Source: Oscillospiraceae bacterium (GTDB lineage: Bacteria > Bacillota > Clostridia > Oscillospirales > Oscillospiraceae). From it: a DNA stretch of 64,000 nucleotides. Below the pieces are notes generated by a model, which ran no database searches, was not told the origin of the DNA, and saw only the letters and a list, made by a program, of their open reading frames with translations. The stretch spans positions 1 to 64,000 of the forward strand of contig JAILFJ010000060.1 of assembly GCA_024697625.1 (NCBI GenBank), in the 5' to 3' direction. The position numbers and the translations under genes were made by a program. Below are positions 36,014 to 43,312 of this stretch, in pieces (the first letter of the stretch is position 1; every line of letters starts with the position of its first letter).

Positions 36014-36264
36014 CCAGACAGGAAGTATTGGAAAAAACCAAAACCGTAATCTATGACTGCTTTCCGGATATGAAAGATCAGGAGCTGCGGGAGGACAGTG
36101 TCATCAACACCGAGACCGCCATCGATTCCATGGGTTTTGTGCTGGTTATCTGCAAGCTGGAGGCGCTCTTTGATGTGCGCATCCCGGAGCGGCAGTGGCA
36201 GCGGCTCCAGACCCTGGGGGATGTTGTGGACGCCATTTTCAAGCGGCTTCCCAACAAGGCATGA
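36010..36264 (+). CDS. Stand-alone acyl carrier protein
   Basis: 84 residues with the four-helix ACP pattern and the attachment motif AIDSMGF, Ser40 for 4'-phosphopantetheine (Met replaces the usual Leu after it). Acidic first half, more basic second half than a housekeeping AcpP, which points to a dedicated carrier. It is translationally coupled at both ends by ATGA, to the ligase before and the thioesterase after. Confidence 0.85.
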   Translation: MTRQEVLEKTKTVIYDCFPDMKDQELREDSVINTETAIDSMGFVLVICKLEALFDVRIPERQWQRLQTLGDVVDAIFKRLPNKA

Positions 36265-36971
36265 GCGTATATACCGAGGAGCTTCTGCTTCGGAGCAAAG
36301 ACGTGGACATGTTCCGAAGGCTCCGGCTTTCACGTCTGTTTGAACTCTTTCAGGAGGCCTCCATCCGCCATACCGAGCAGCTCGGCATGGGCCGGGACAA
36401 GACCCTGGACCGGGGGATTCTCTGGGTTCTCCTGATGCAGCGGGCGGAGATCGTCCGCATGCCGGAATATGACGAATCGATCGTTCTGAAAAGCTGGCCC
36501 GGCCGGACCATGCATCTGCTGTTTCCCCGTTATTACCGGGTTGAATCCGCCGCAGGCGACCCTCTCGTCACGGGCAGTGCCCTGTGGGCTCTGGTTGACG
36601 CCGAAACCAGGAAGGTCGTCTTCCCCGAGCGTTACGGGGTGGAGATCGATGGCACCGTGACCGGCGGCGAAACTTCTCTTCCGAAAACGCTCTCCCGGCG
36701 CGAGGGCAGCCGTGAGTCGGAGTTTCTTGTCCCATACAGCTTTGTGGACCTCAACGGGCACATGAACAACACGCGCTACTTCGACCTGGCAGAGGACGCG
36801 GTCGGCGCGGCGGCGGAGGGAAAGCAGATCCGCGAGGTCAGGACCGAGTACCTGAACGAAGCCCGCTTCGGTGAGACGCTTCATCTCCGCTGGGGTGAAG
36901 AGTCCGGAGAACTGTTTCTCTCCGGGGAAAGCACCAAGCCCGTTTTCCGGATGGAAATGAAATATCAGTAA
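36261..36971 (+). CDS. Acyl-ACP thioesterase (double hotdog)
   Basis: 236 residues from the ATG overlapping the ACP stop. Two hotdog halves: the first with LFELFQEASIRHTEQLGMG, the second with the catalytic-region motif DLNGHMNNTRYFDLAED (from about 162), matching the bacterial acyl-ACP thioesterase family related to FatA/FatB. It hydrolyses acyl-ACP to free acid. With the ligase and ACP it closes a load-modify-release cycle. Confidence 0.88.
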   Translation: MSVYTEELLLRSKDVDMFRRLRLSRLFELFQEASIRHTEQLGMGRDKTLDRGILWVLLMQRAEIVRMPEYDESIVLKSWPGRTMHLLFPRYYRVESAAGDPLVTGSALWALVDAETRKVVFPERYGVEIDGTVTGGETSLPKTLSRREGSRESEFLVPYSFVDLNGHMNNTRYFDLAEDAVGAAAEGKQIREVRTEYLNEARFGETLHLRWGEESGELFLSGESTKPVFRMEMKYQ

Positions 36972-37010
36972 TAAATCAGAGAACAAAATGCAAGACAAAG
37001 GAGAGAGAGC

Positions 37011-39704
37011 ATGGCACAACTGAGACCGAAAATCGTAAAACTGTGTCACATTGTCGGGGGGCTGACCGGCGTTGTGAACAAGATCGACGAGAATGCGCCG
37101 GAATACTATTCCCTCGCCAGCATCGTCACCGACGACGAAGCCGATGTCGCCATCGCGGCAGGGCTCCGCAAGCTCCGCACCGCAGGCTGGCTGGCAAAAA
37201 AAGTCGGCAAGCCCGTGGAGGAAGTGGAAAAGCTGGCCAAGCACCTGGCCTGGATCGGCGTCTTCCGCTGCACCTATGACGAGAAGCTCGGCGAAGACGT
37301 CTACTTCATGCAGATCTTCGCCCCCGGCATCATGGAGATGCTTGTCAACAACCAGGAGCTCCTGGACACCCATCCCGAAGTAGGCCGCGCCTTTGAGGAA
37401 TACACCCGTATCCGCATGGAGACCATGTCCCCTCTGATTCCGAACGGCTACGGGCTGATGCGCGTCATTCCGGTCGAGAGCGCCATCAAGGACATCCCGA
37501 ACGTCCATGACTACGAGAAGCTCAGCTACTATCTCAGCAAATATGACCGTTTCTGTGTCTCCCCCTGCTCCTGCCGCGCGTCCCGTTCCTCCATCAATGA
37601 TGGCTGCGGCCATCTCGCCGAGGAGATGTGCCTGCAGATGGGCAAGGGAGCCGAGCACTATATCCGCACCGGCCGTGCCCGTGAGATCACCCGCGAGGAA
37701 GCGCTGGAGATCATCCACCGCGCTGAAGAGAACGGACTCATGCACGATATCCCGAATATTGAGGAGGCCGGCGAGAGCGCGGCCATCTGCAACTGCTGCG
37801 CCTGCGCCTGCTTTGGCCTGCGCGTGGGTCTGATGTACGGCGCCCGGGACGCGATCCGGTCGAACTTTGTGGCCGAGGTCGACGAGGCGAAGTGCGTGGC
37901 ATGCGCCCAGTGCGTTGAGGTCTGTCCCGCAAACGCCCTCAAGCTCGGCCAGAAGCTCTGCACCACGGTTCACATCGAACCGCAGAAGTATGTGAGGCTC
38001 GCCGATCACATCGTCTCGAAGGACGCATGGAATCCGAATTACCGTGAGAACCGTGAGGATGTCCTGCCCAGCGGCACCGCCCCCTGCAAGGTGGCCTGCC
38101 CCGCCCACATCCCGGTCCAGGGCTATCTGAAGCTTGCCGCCCAGGGCCGCTACGAGGACGCGCTGGATCTGATCCGGACCGAGAATCCTCTTCCGGCAGT
38201 CTGCGGGCGCATCTGCAACAAGAAGTGCGAGTCGGAGTGCACCCGCGGCGGGGTGGACGAGGCTGTCGCCATCGACGAGGTCAAACGCTTCATCGCGGAC
38301 CACGACCTGAACAAGGAAACCCGCCGGATTCCGAAGATGGTCAACCAGACTGGAAAGCCCTACCCCGAAAAGATCGCCATCATCGGTTCCGGCCCGGCCG
38401 GACTGAGCTGCGCTTACTATCTGGCCCAGAAGGGATACGAGAATGTCACCGTTTTCGACCGCAACCCCGTCCCCGGCGGCATGCTGACCCTCGGCATTCC
38501 GAACTTCCGTCTGGAGAAGGATGTTCTGAACGCAGAGATCGACATCATCCGCGAGATGGGTGTGCACTTTGAATGCGGGGTGGAGATCGGAAAGGACAAA
38601 ACCATCCAGCAGCTGCGCGACGAGGGCTACAAGGGCTTCTATCTCGCCATCGGCGCTCAGAAGTCCTCCCCGCTCGGGATCCCCGGCGAGGACCTGAAGG
38701 GCGTTTACGGCGGTGTGGACTTCCTGCGTGAAGTGAATCTCGGCGGAAAGCCCGAAGTCGGAAAGCGCTGCGCCGTCGTCGGTGCGGGCAACGTTGCCAT
38801 GGATGTCTGCCGTACGGCGGTCCGCCTCGGTGCCGAGGAGACGTATATTCTCTACCGGCGTTCCCAGGCGGAGATGCCCGCCGATCCGGAAGAGGTCGGA
38901 GAGGCCATGGAGGAGGGCGTACAGTTCCGCTTCCTGAATGCCCCGACAGAGATTCTCGGTGAAGACGGAAAGGTGACAGGCATCCGCGTCGAGATCATGG
39001 AGCTCGGTGAACCGGACGAAAAGGGCCGCCGCAAGCCGGTCGGCACGGGGAAGTTCGAGACACTGGAGGTTGACTCCGTGATCGGCGCCATCGGCCAGAA
39101 GGTCGACTGGGGCACCCTGGATGTCGGTGCGCTCAGGGTCACAAAGAAAGGCACCGCCGAGGCCGACAGCCTGACCTGCCAGACCGCTGAGCCCGACATT
39201 TTCGTCGGCGGCGACGTCTATACCGGGCCGAGCTTTGCCATCAACGCCATTGCCGCCGGCAAGGAGGCCGCCATCTCCCTGCACCGCTGGGTCCATCCGG
39301 GTCAGACCCTCACCATGGGCCGCGACCGCCGTGTGTACAAAGCCCTGGACAAGGAGCATGTGCAGCTCGAGGTTGCCGGATTTGACAGCAGCCACCGGCA
39401 GGTCCACGGTTATAACAAAGAAAAGGCAAAGACCTTCTCCGACGCCCGCGTGACCTTCACGGAGGAGCAGGTCCGCAAGGAGACCGCCCGCTGCCTGGGC
39501 TGCGGTGCCACAAAGGTTGACGAGTACATGTGTATCGGCTGCGGGATCTGCACCACCCGCTGCAAGTTTGACGCGATCCACCTGAAGAAGGTGCGCGACT
39601 GGCATGCCGGCAGCTTCGAGACCATGCCCATCAAAGCGGCGGCCGGTCTCGTGAAGAAGACGGGCAGCATCGTCAAGAGGACGGTAAGCCGGGACCATGC
39701 ATGA
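37011..39704 (+). CDS. Large Fe-S/FAD/NAD(P) oxidoreductase (GltD-like core with N- and C-terminal ferredoxin domains)
   Basis: 897 residues in recognisable parts: an N-terminal helical or winged region (1-150); cysteine clusters CSCRASRSS and ICNCCACACFG (about 185-270); a ferredoxin motif CVACAQCVEVCP (about 298-309); a GltD/DPYD-like adrenodoxin-reductase core starting CKVACPAHIPVQGYL, with an FAD site IIGSGPAGLSCAY near 457 and an NAD(P) site VVGAGNVAMDVC near 588; and a C-terminal CLGCGA ... CIGCGICTTRCKF. It can carry electrons between NAD(P)H and several clusters, perhaps bifurcating. AAGGAGAG precedes the ATG. Its place after the acyl genes suggests it supplies reductant to them; a role with hydrogenase maturation genes is the alternative. 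Confidence 0.85.
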   Translation: MAQLRPKIVKLCHIVGGLTGVVNKIDENAPEYYSLASIVTDDEADVAIAAGLRKLRTAGWLAKKVGKPVEEVEKLAKHLAWIGVFRCTYDEKLGEDVYFMQIFAPGIMEMLVNNQELLDTHPEVGRAFEEYTRIRMETMSPLIPNGYGLMRVIPVESAIKDIPNVHDYEKLSYYLSKYDRFCVSPCSCRASRSSINDGCGHLAEEMCLQMGKGAEHYIRTGRAREITREEALEIIHRAEENGLMHDIPNIEEAGESAAICNCCACACFGLRVGLMYGARDAIRSNFVAEVDEAKCVACAQCVEVCPANALKLGQKLCTTVHIEPQKYVRLADHIVSKDAWNPNYRENREDVLPSGTAPCKVACPAHIPVQGYLKLAAQGRYEDALDLIRTENPLPAVCGRICNKKCESECTRGGVDEAVAIDEVKRFIADHDLNKETRRIPKMVNQTGKPYPEKIAIIGSGPAGLSCAYYLAQKGYENVTVFDRNPVPGGMLTLGIPNFRLEKDVLNAEIDIIREMGVHFECGVEIGKDKTIQQLRDEGYKGFYLAIGAQKSSPLGIPGEDLKGVYGGVDFLREVNLGGKPEVGKRCAVVGAGNVAMDVCRTAVRLGAEETYILYRRSQAEMPADPEEVGEAMEEGVQFRFLNAPTEILGEDGKVTGIRVEIMELGEPDEKGRRKPVGTGKFETLEVDSVIGAIGQKVDWGTLDVGALRVTKKGTAEADSLTCQTAEPDIFVGGDVYTGPSFAINAIAAGKEAAISLHRWVHPGQTLTMGRDRRVYKALDKEHVQLEVAGFDSSHRQVHGYNKEKAKTFSDARVTFTEEQVRKETARCLGCGATKVDEYMCIGCGICTTRCKFDAIHLKKVRDWHAGSFETMPIKAAAGLVKKTGSIVKRTVSRDHA

Positions 39705-40038
39705 GCTTGGAATCTGTGACGCGCTCCTGAAGATGGTGCGAAACATCGCCCGGGAAGAGGAGCTGCAGGAGATCAGCCGGATCACAGTTGAAGTCGGAAC
39801 CCTCAGCGGGGTCATGCCGGACTACATGTCCGACTGCTGGGTCGCCGTCACTGACGGCACGGAGCTTCAGGATGTCGAGTTTGTCATCGAAGAGCTGGAG
39901 GGAACCGCCCGATGCATGGACTGCGGCGAGGAGTTCACGGCTGATCTCAGTCTTCTTCGCTGTCCGAACTGCGGAGGGGAAAAGCTCACGCCTCTGACCG
40001 GCCGCGATCTCACCCTGAAGGAGATTCTTGCCGGATGA
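39697..40038 (+). CDS. hypA: Hydrogenase/urease nickel-incorporation chaperone HypA
   Basis: 113 residues. N-terminal MHE (His2, Glu3) is the nickel site. The zinc site is Cys73/Cys76 and Cys89/Cys92 (CMDC ... CPNC). It delivers Ni with HypB to [NiFe]-hydrogenase or another nickel enzyme. The start lies inside the end of the upstream oxidoreductase gene (8-base overlap). hypB genes lie 0.7 kb away on the other strand; no hypCDEF or hydrogenase genes are in the window. Confidence 0.92.
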   Translation: MHELGICDALLKMVRNIAREEELQEISRITVEVGTLSGVMPDYMSDCWVAVTDGTELQDVEFVIEELEGTARCMDCGEEFTADLSLLRCPNCGGEKLTPLTGRDLTLKEILAG

Positions 40039-40072
40039 CGGCCGTCCGAACTGCGATTACCCCCTGTTAATA

Positions 40073-40104
40073 AAAACTGCCCCGGAATGCACCGGGGCAG
40101 TTTT
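40073..40104. terminator. Bidirectional intrinsic terminator
   Basis: CTGCCCCGG / CCGGGGCAG stem with a 6-base loop, flanked by AAAA and TTTT, between hypA and the convergent Sel1 lipoprotein gene. Confidence 0.9.
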
Positions 40105-40133
40105 CGTTATGCTGTATGGATCTATGGATCCGG

Positions 40134-40706
40134 CTATGCCGGGATGTGTCCCTCTTTGAACAGGCTGTTCAGGGCTTCATCGGCTTTCTCAAAGCCGCCC
40201 TCTGCAGCCTGTCTGAGGTATTCCGCAGCTTTCTCGTAGGATTGCTCCACGCCGAGGCCTTCCAGATACAGCATGCCCAGCGCTGCCTGCGCTTCCGGTA
40301 CTCCCTGCTCTGCAGCAAGCTGAAAATACTCCAATGCCTTCTCATAGGACTGCTCCACACCGAGGCCGTCGGCATACAGCATGCCCAGCCGGAGCTGCGC
40401 CTGCGGCACTCCCTGCTCTGCCGCAGGCTGAAAGTACTCCAGGGCCTTCTCACAGGACTGCTCAACGCCCTTTCCGTAATAGTAAAAAGACCCCAGGGTT
40501 TCCCAGGCTTTGGCATAGCCAAGCGCTGCGGACTGCTGCAGATATTCCAGAGCTTTTCCGAAGTCCTCCGCCTTTCCGGCGTCTTCGGCGGCCTGCCACA
40601 GCTCCTCGGCAGACAGCGCAGGCGTGCTGTCATCACCGAAAGCTGTACCGCCGCAGGCAGCAAGGCACAGGCAAAGGATCAGCACAGACAGAATTATTTT
40701 CTTCAT
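40134..40706 (-). CDS. Sel1-repeat lipoprotein
   Basis: 190 residues. Signal peptide with lipobox LAAC (Cys18), then four to five Sel1-like helical repeats of 36 residues (for example EKALEYFQLAAEQGVPEAQ, LGMLYLEGLGVEQSY). It should be a membrane-anchored protein-interaction scaffold; no partner is evident. The repeat units are unusually alike at the DNA level. Confidence 0.88.
   Translation of the reverse strand: MKKIILSVLILCLCLAACGGTAFGDDSTPALSAEELWQAAEDAGKAEDFGKALEYLQQSAALGYAKAWETLGSFYYYGKGVEQSCEKALEYFQPAAEQGVPQAQLRLGMLYADGLGVEQSYEKALEYFQLAAEQGVPEAQAALGMLYLEGLGVEQSYEKAAEYLRQAAEGGFEKADEALNSLFKEGHIPA
40160..40500 (-). repeat. 108-bp tandem coding repeats (Sel1 units)
   Basis: The segment CTGCTCCAC-GCCGAGGCC and its flanks recur at 40241, 40349 and 40457, exactly 108 bases (36 codons) apart, with only scattered differences. 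The array lies wholly within the Sel1 lipoprotein gene. Confidence 0.8.
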
Positions 40707-40779
40707 GGGTATTGTCCTCCTTCCCTGGACAGGCTCATCCCGCAGGTCACTGTCTCACGGGAGCGGCCGTGTTTTCCGG

Positions 40780-41460
40780 TCAGCCCTCGCTGTCCCTCAG
40801 GCGTTCCGCTTCCTGCAGAATCCACTCGCATACCGCTTCGAGCCCCTCCCCTGTTCTGGCACTGATGGGGAAGATCAGCGCCTTCGGGTTCAGGTTCAGA
40901 ATCCGCTGCCGCGCCTTCTCCAGGCTGAAGTCAAAGTAGTCCGCTGTGTCGATCTTGTTGATCAGCACGACGTCGCTGACCTGATACATCAGCGGATACT
41001 TGAGGGGCTTGTCGTCCCCCTCCGGTACGGAGAGAATGGTGACATTTCGGTGTGCCCCCGTGTCAAACTCGGCCGGGCAGACCAGATTTCCGATGTTCTC
41101 CAGGATCAGCAGGTCCAGACCCTCCGTATCGTACTCCAGCAGTGCTCTCGCGGTCATGTCCGCATCGATATGACAGAGTCCCCCGTTGTGGATCTGCAGG
41201 GCAGGAATCCCGGTCAGGTCGGCTACGCGCTGCGCATCCAGACTGCTCTCGATATCCACATCCATCTCACCGATCCTGAGTCGGTCCTTCAGCCGGTTAA
41301 TCAGGGCAACCAGGGTCGTCGTCTTGCCGCTCCCCGGTGACGACATCACATTCAGAAACAGCGTCCCCTGTTTTTTCAGCCGCTCCCGGATGCTCTCCGC
41401 CGTGCGGTCATTCTGCGCAAAGACCGACTCATGGATCTGTATGACTCTTACCTCACTCAT
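40780..41460 (-). CDS. hypB: HypB-family nickel-insertion GTPase, copy 2
   Basis: 226 residues from the ATG that overlaps the stop of the first hypB (ATGA). G1 SSPGSGKTT (about 41-49), the metal-binding CHIDADM, ENIGNLVCPAEFDTG, and the G4 motif NKIDTAD. No His-rich N-terminal nickel store. It is clearly a diverged duplicate of the adjacent upstream gene, differing at many positions. Confidence 0.92.
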   Translation of the reverse strand: MSEVRVIQIHESVFAQNDRTAESIRERLKKQGTLFLNVMSSPGSGKTTTLVALINRLKDRLRIGEMDVDIESSLDAQRVADLTGIPALQIHNGGLCHIDADMTARALLEYDTEGLDLLILENIGNLVCPAEFDTGAHRNVTILSVPEGDDKPLKYPLMYQVSDVVLINKIDTADYFDFSLEKARQRILNLNPKALIFPISARTGEGLEAVCEWILQEAERLRDSEG

Positions 41461-42125
41461 CTGCACCACGCCTTCACTTTCTTCACCAGCGCATCCGCCA
41501 GCACATCCACGCCCTCTCCCGTCTTGGCAGAGATGTAGAAGATCTCTATCTCCGGGTTGCATTTACGGGCATAGCGCTCCATACGCTCCCTGTCGAAGTC
41601 GAACACCGGGAGTGCGTCAATCTTGTTGACAACAAGGATATTGCACTTCTCATACATCAGGGGGTACTTTGCCGGCTTGTCATCTCCCTCCGGGACGGAA
41701 AGAATCGTCATGTTGATCGCCGCGCCTGTGTCAAACTCCGCCGGGCAGACCAGATTCCCGACATTCTCCAGCACGATCAGCTCCGCGTCTTCCATTCCGA
41801 GGGCGCGGATCCCCTGCCTTGTCATGTCGGCATCCAGATGGCACATGCCGCCTGTATGGAGCTGCACGGCCGGCACCCCCGCTTCCTGCATGGTCTGCGC
41901 ATCCACGGCGCTGTCGATATCCGCCTCCATGACGCCCCATCTCAGTCTGCCGTCAAAGGCACGGTTCAGAGCAAGCAGCGTCGAGGTCTTGCCGCTCCCC
42001 GGGGATGACATCAGATTCAGAAGGCAGATGCCCTTTCCTCTGAGCTCTTCCCGAAGATTCTGTGCATCCCGGTCGTTGTCCTCCAGCACCGATTCCTTCA
42101 GTGCTACAATCTTCACCTTATCCAA
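41457..42125 (-). CDS. hypB: HypB-family nickel-insertion GTPase, copy 1
   Basis: 222 residues from a TTG at 42125 preceded by AGGGGGA at 5 bases; an in-frame ATG at 42167 would add 14 residues but has poor context. SSPGSGKTS, CHLDADM, ENVGNLVCPAEFDTG and NKIDALP are intact. It has the same domain plan as the downstream copy. Two tandem copies could form a heterodimer or serve two nickel enzymes. Confidence 0.9.
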   Translation of the reverse strand: MDKVKIVALKESVLEDNDRDAQNLREELRGKGICLLNLMSSPGSGKTSTLLALNRAFDGRLRWGVMEADIDSAVDAQTMQEAGVPAVQLHTGGMCHLDADMTRQGIRALGMEDAELIVLENVGNLVCPAEFDTGAAINMTILSVPEGDDKPAKYPLMYEKCNILVVNKIDALPVFDFDRERMERYARKCNPEIEIFYISAKTGEGVDVLADALVKKVKAWCR

Positions 42126-42189
42126 ACGGACTCCCCCTTCATAACGCTGTATTTCTGATTCCCGCATTCCGGGCTGTCTGCCGGTTTCC

Positions 42190-42858
42190 TTAAAGTTCCG
42201 AGCTGTTCAGGGAACTGATCTCCTCATCCGTGGCGATGTGCTTTGAGAGTTTATGCAGCTCCGCGCGCAGGGCGGCGAGTTCCGCATCCACCGGGTCGAT
42301 GACGTTGACCTGGTCGACCTCGCCGACGTAGTTGACCTTCTTTCCGGCGACCCGTACCACCTTTGCCGGGATGCCGACCGCAGTGCTGTTCTCCGGGATA
42401 TCGGCCAGCACGACCGCATTTGCGGCGACACGGCTGTTGTCTCCCACCGTGATCGGTCCCAGAACTTTGGCTCCGGTGCTGACCAGGACGTTGTTGCCGA
42501 TGGTCGGATGCCGCTTGCCCACGTCCTTTCCGGTACCGCCGAGCGTGACACCGTGATAGATCAGGCAGTCATCCCCGATCTCCGCCGTCTCACCGATGAC
42601 AATCCCCATGCCGTGGTCAATGACCAGGCGCTTGCCGATCTTTGCACCGGGATGAATCTCGATCCCGGTCCTGTGCCGGGAGCGCTGCGAGATCCATCGG
42701 GCGAGGAACAGGAATCCATGCTCGTAGCACCAGTGGGCTTTGCGGTGTGCCCGTACAGCCTGAATTCCCGGATATAGCAGCAGTATCTCCATCGAAGACC
42801 TCGCCGCAGGGTCCCGCTGTTTATAGGCTTCGATGGTCTCTCTCAGTTCCTGAAACAT
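42190..42858 (-). CDS. cysE: Serine O-acetyltransferase
   Basis: 222 residues. Short N-terminal helical part (SrpH/EpsC-type length), then the left-handed beta-helix with DHGMGIVIGETAEIG, YHGVTLGGTGKD and HPTIGNNVLVSTGAK. It makes O-acetylserine for cysteine synthesis. Driven by a perfect consensus promoter 30 bases upstream with AGGAGAAGG at the start. Confidence 0.94.
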   Translation of the reverse strand: MFQELRETIEAYKQRDPAARSSMEILLLYPGIQAVRAHRKAHWCYEHGFLFLARWISQRSRHRTGIEIHPGAKIGKRLVIDHGMGIVIGETAEIGDDCLIYHGVTLGGTGKDVGKRHPTIGNNVLVSTGAKVLGPITVGDNSRVAANAVVLADIPENSTAVGIPAKVVRVAGKKVNYVGEVDQVNVIDPVDAELAALRAELHKLSKHIATDEEISSLNSSEL

Positions 42859-42886
42859 TTCCTTCTCCTGTCATAGATTCTACCGC

Positions 42887-42915
42887 ATTATAGTAAATCC
42901 CGCCCCTTCTGTCAA
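42887..42915 (-). promoter_or_regulatory. Consensus promoter of cysE
   Basis: TTGACA, 17 bases, TATAAT on the minus strand. Start point near 42880, leader about 22 bases, so there is no room for a T-box or SAM riboswitch. Confidence 0.85.
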
Positions 42916-42937
42916 CTGCTTCCGCCGGTCTCGGGCT

Positions 42938-42956
42938 GTTCACGGTTTCTGTGAAC
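42938..42956. promoter_or_regulatory. Candidate operator palindrome upstream of cysE
   Basis: GTTCAC-7 bases-GTGAAC, perfect 6-base arms, 22 bases upstream of the cysE -35 box, in the divergent region shared with the glycine-riboswitch transcript. Activator-type position. No regulator identified. Confidence 0.4.
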
Positions 42957-43034
42957 TCTTCATGAAAATAAAGGACATAACCCGGTCCGTCATGTATAAG
43001 CCTACAAAAACCGGGGCTTCTCCGGAGCGGGCTC

Positions 43035-43063
43035 TTGCATTTTACCGCTCCGCGTGATATATT
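43035..43063 (+). promoter_or_regulatory. Promoter of the glycine-riboswitch/symporter transcript
   Basis: TTGCAT, 17 bases, TATATT on the plus strand. A perfect inverted repeat GGAGCGG / CCGCTCC (43024-43030 and 43045-43051) brackets the -35 box. Confidence 0.65.
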
Positions 43064-43123
43064 CTCTTCACAATTCAATACCATGGATGTCTCCGGAATC
43101 CCCTGTGAAACCGGAGGCGGAGG

Positions 43124-43241
43124 AACTCTGGAGAATCCCGTATCAGAAACGCCGGTGCGGGTGCCGAAGGTGCAAGGCGGATGCCGAATCTCTCAGGCAA
43201 AAGGACAGAGCGGTCTACATCGTTTCGTCGGTGCATTTCCG
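43124..43241 (+). promoter_or_regulatory. Glycine riboswitch, single aptamer
   Basis: The hallmark conserved blocks are present in order: AACTCTGGAGAATCCC, GCCGAAGGTGCAAGGCGG, ATGCCGAATCTCTCAGGC, AAAAGGACAGAG. Only one full aptamer is seen (about 43124-43210); the next 30 bases may fold as the accessory 'ghost' element of singlet riboswitches. A terminator hairpin follows, so control is at transcription termination. The downstream gene is an AGCS amino-acid symporter, a usual target. Whether glycine turns it off or on is not decidable by eye; off is likely for an uptake gene. Confidence 0.9.
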
Positions 43242-43270
43242 GAGTTGCTCTTTTGGGGCAGCTCTTTTTT
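43242..43270 (+). terminator. Riboswitch expression-platform terminator
   Basis: GAGTTGCTC pairs with GGGCAGCTC (9 pairs, two G-U) across a TTTTG loop, followed by six T. It lies 43 bases before the symporter start. Confidence 0.85.
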
Positions 43271-43312
43271 GATGCGTGTTGAGTTGAATACAGCTTAGAA
43301 GGAATGATCAGG

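Noticed and set aside
36330..39815. 1161-codon open frame antisense to the thioesterase and Fe-S oxidoreductase genes
   Set aside because: It is a shadow frame of GC-rich coding DNA: no ribosome binding site, no recognisable domain, and the opposite strand encodes clear enzymes.
40160..40500. Regular 108-bp repeats considered as a CRISPR array or minisatellite
   Set aside because: The repeats are coding, in frame, and match Sel1 helical units; there are no unique spacers.
42859..42886. T-box or SAM riboswitch before cysE
   Set aside because: The promoter leaves a leader of only about 22 bases.
43205..43241. Second glycine aptamer
   Set aside because: The conserved GGAGA and GCCGAAGG-type blocks do not recur after 43210.
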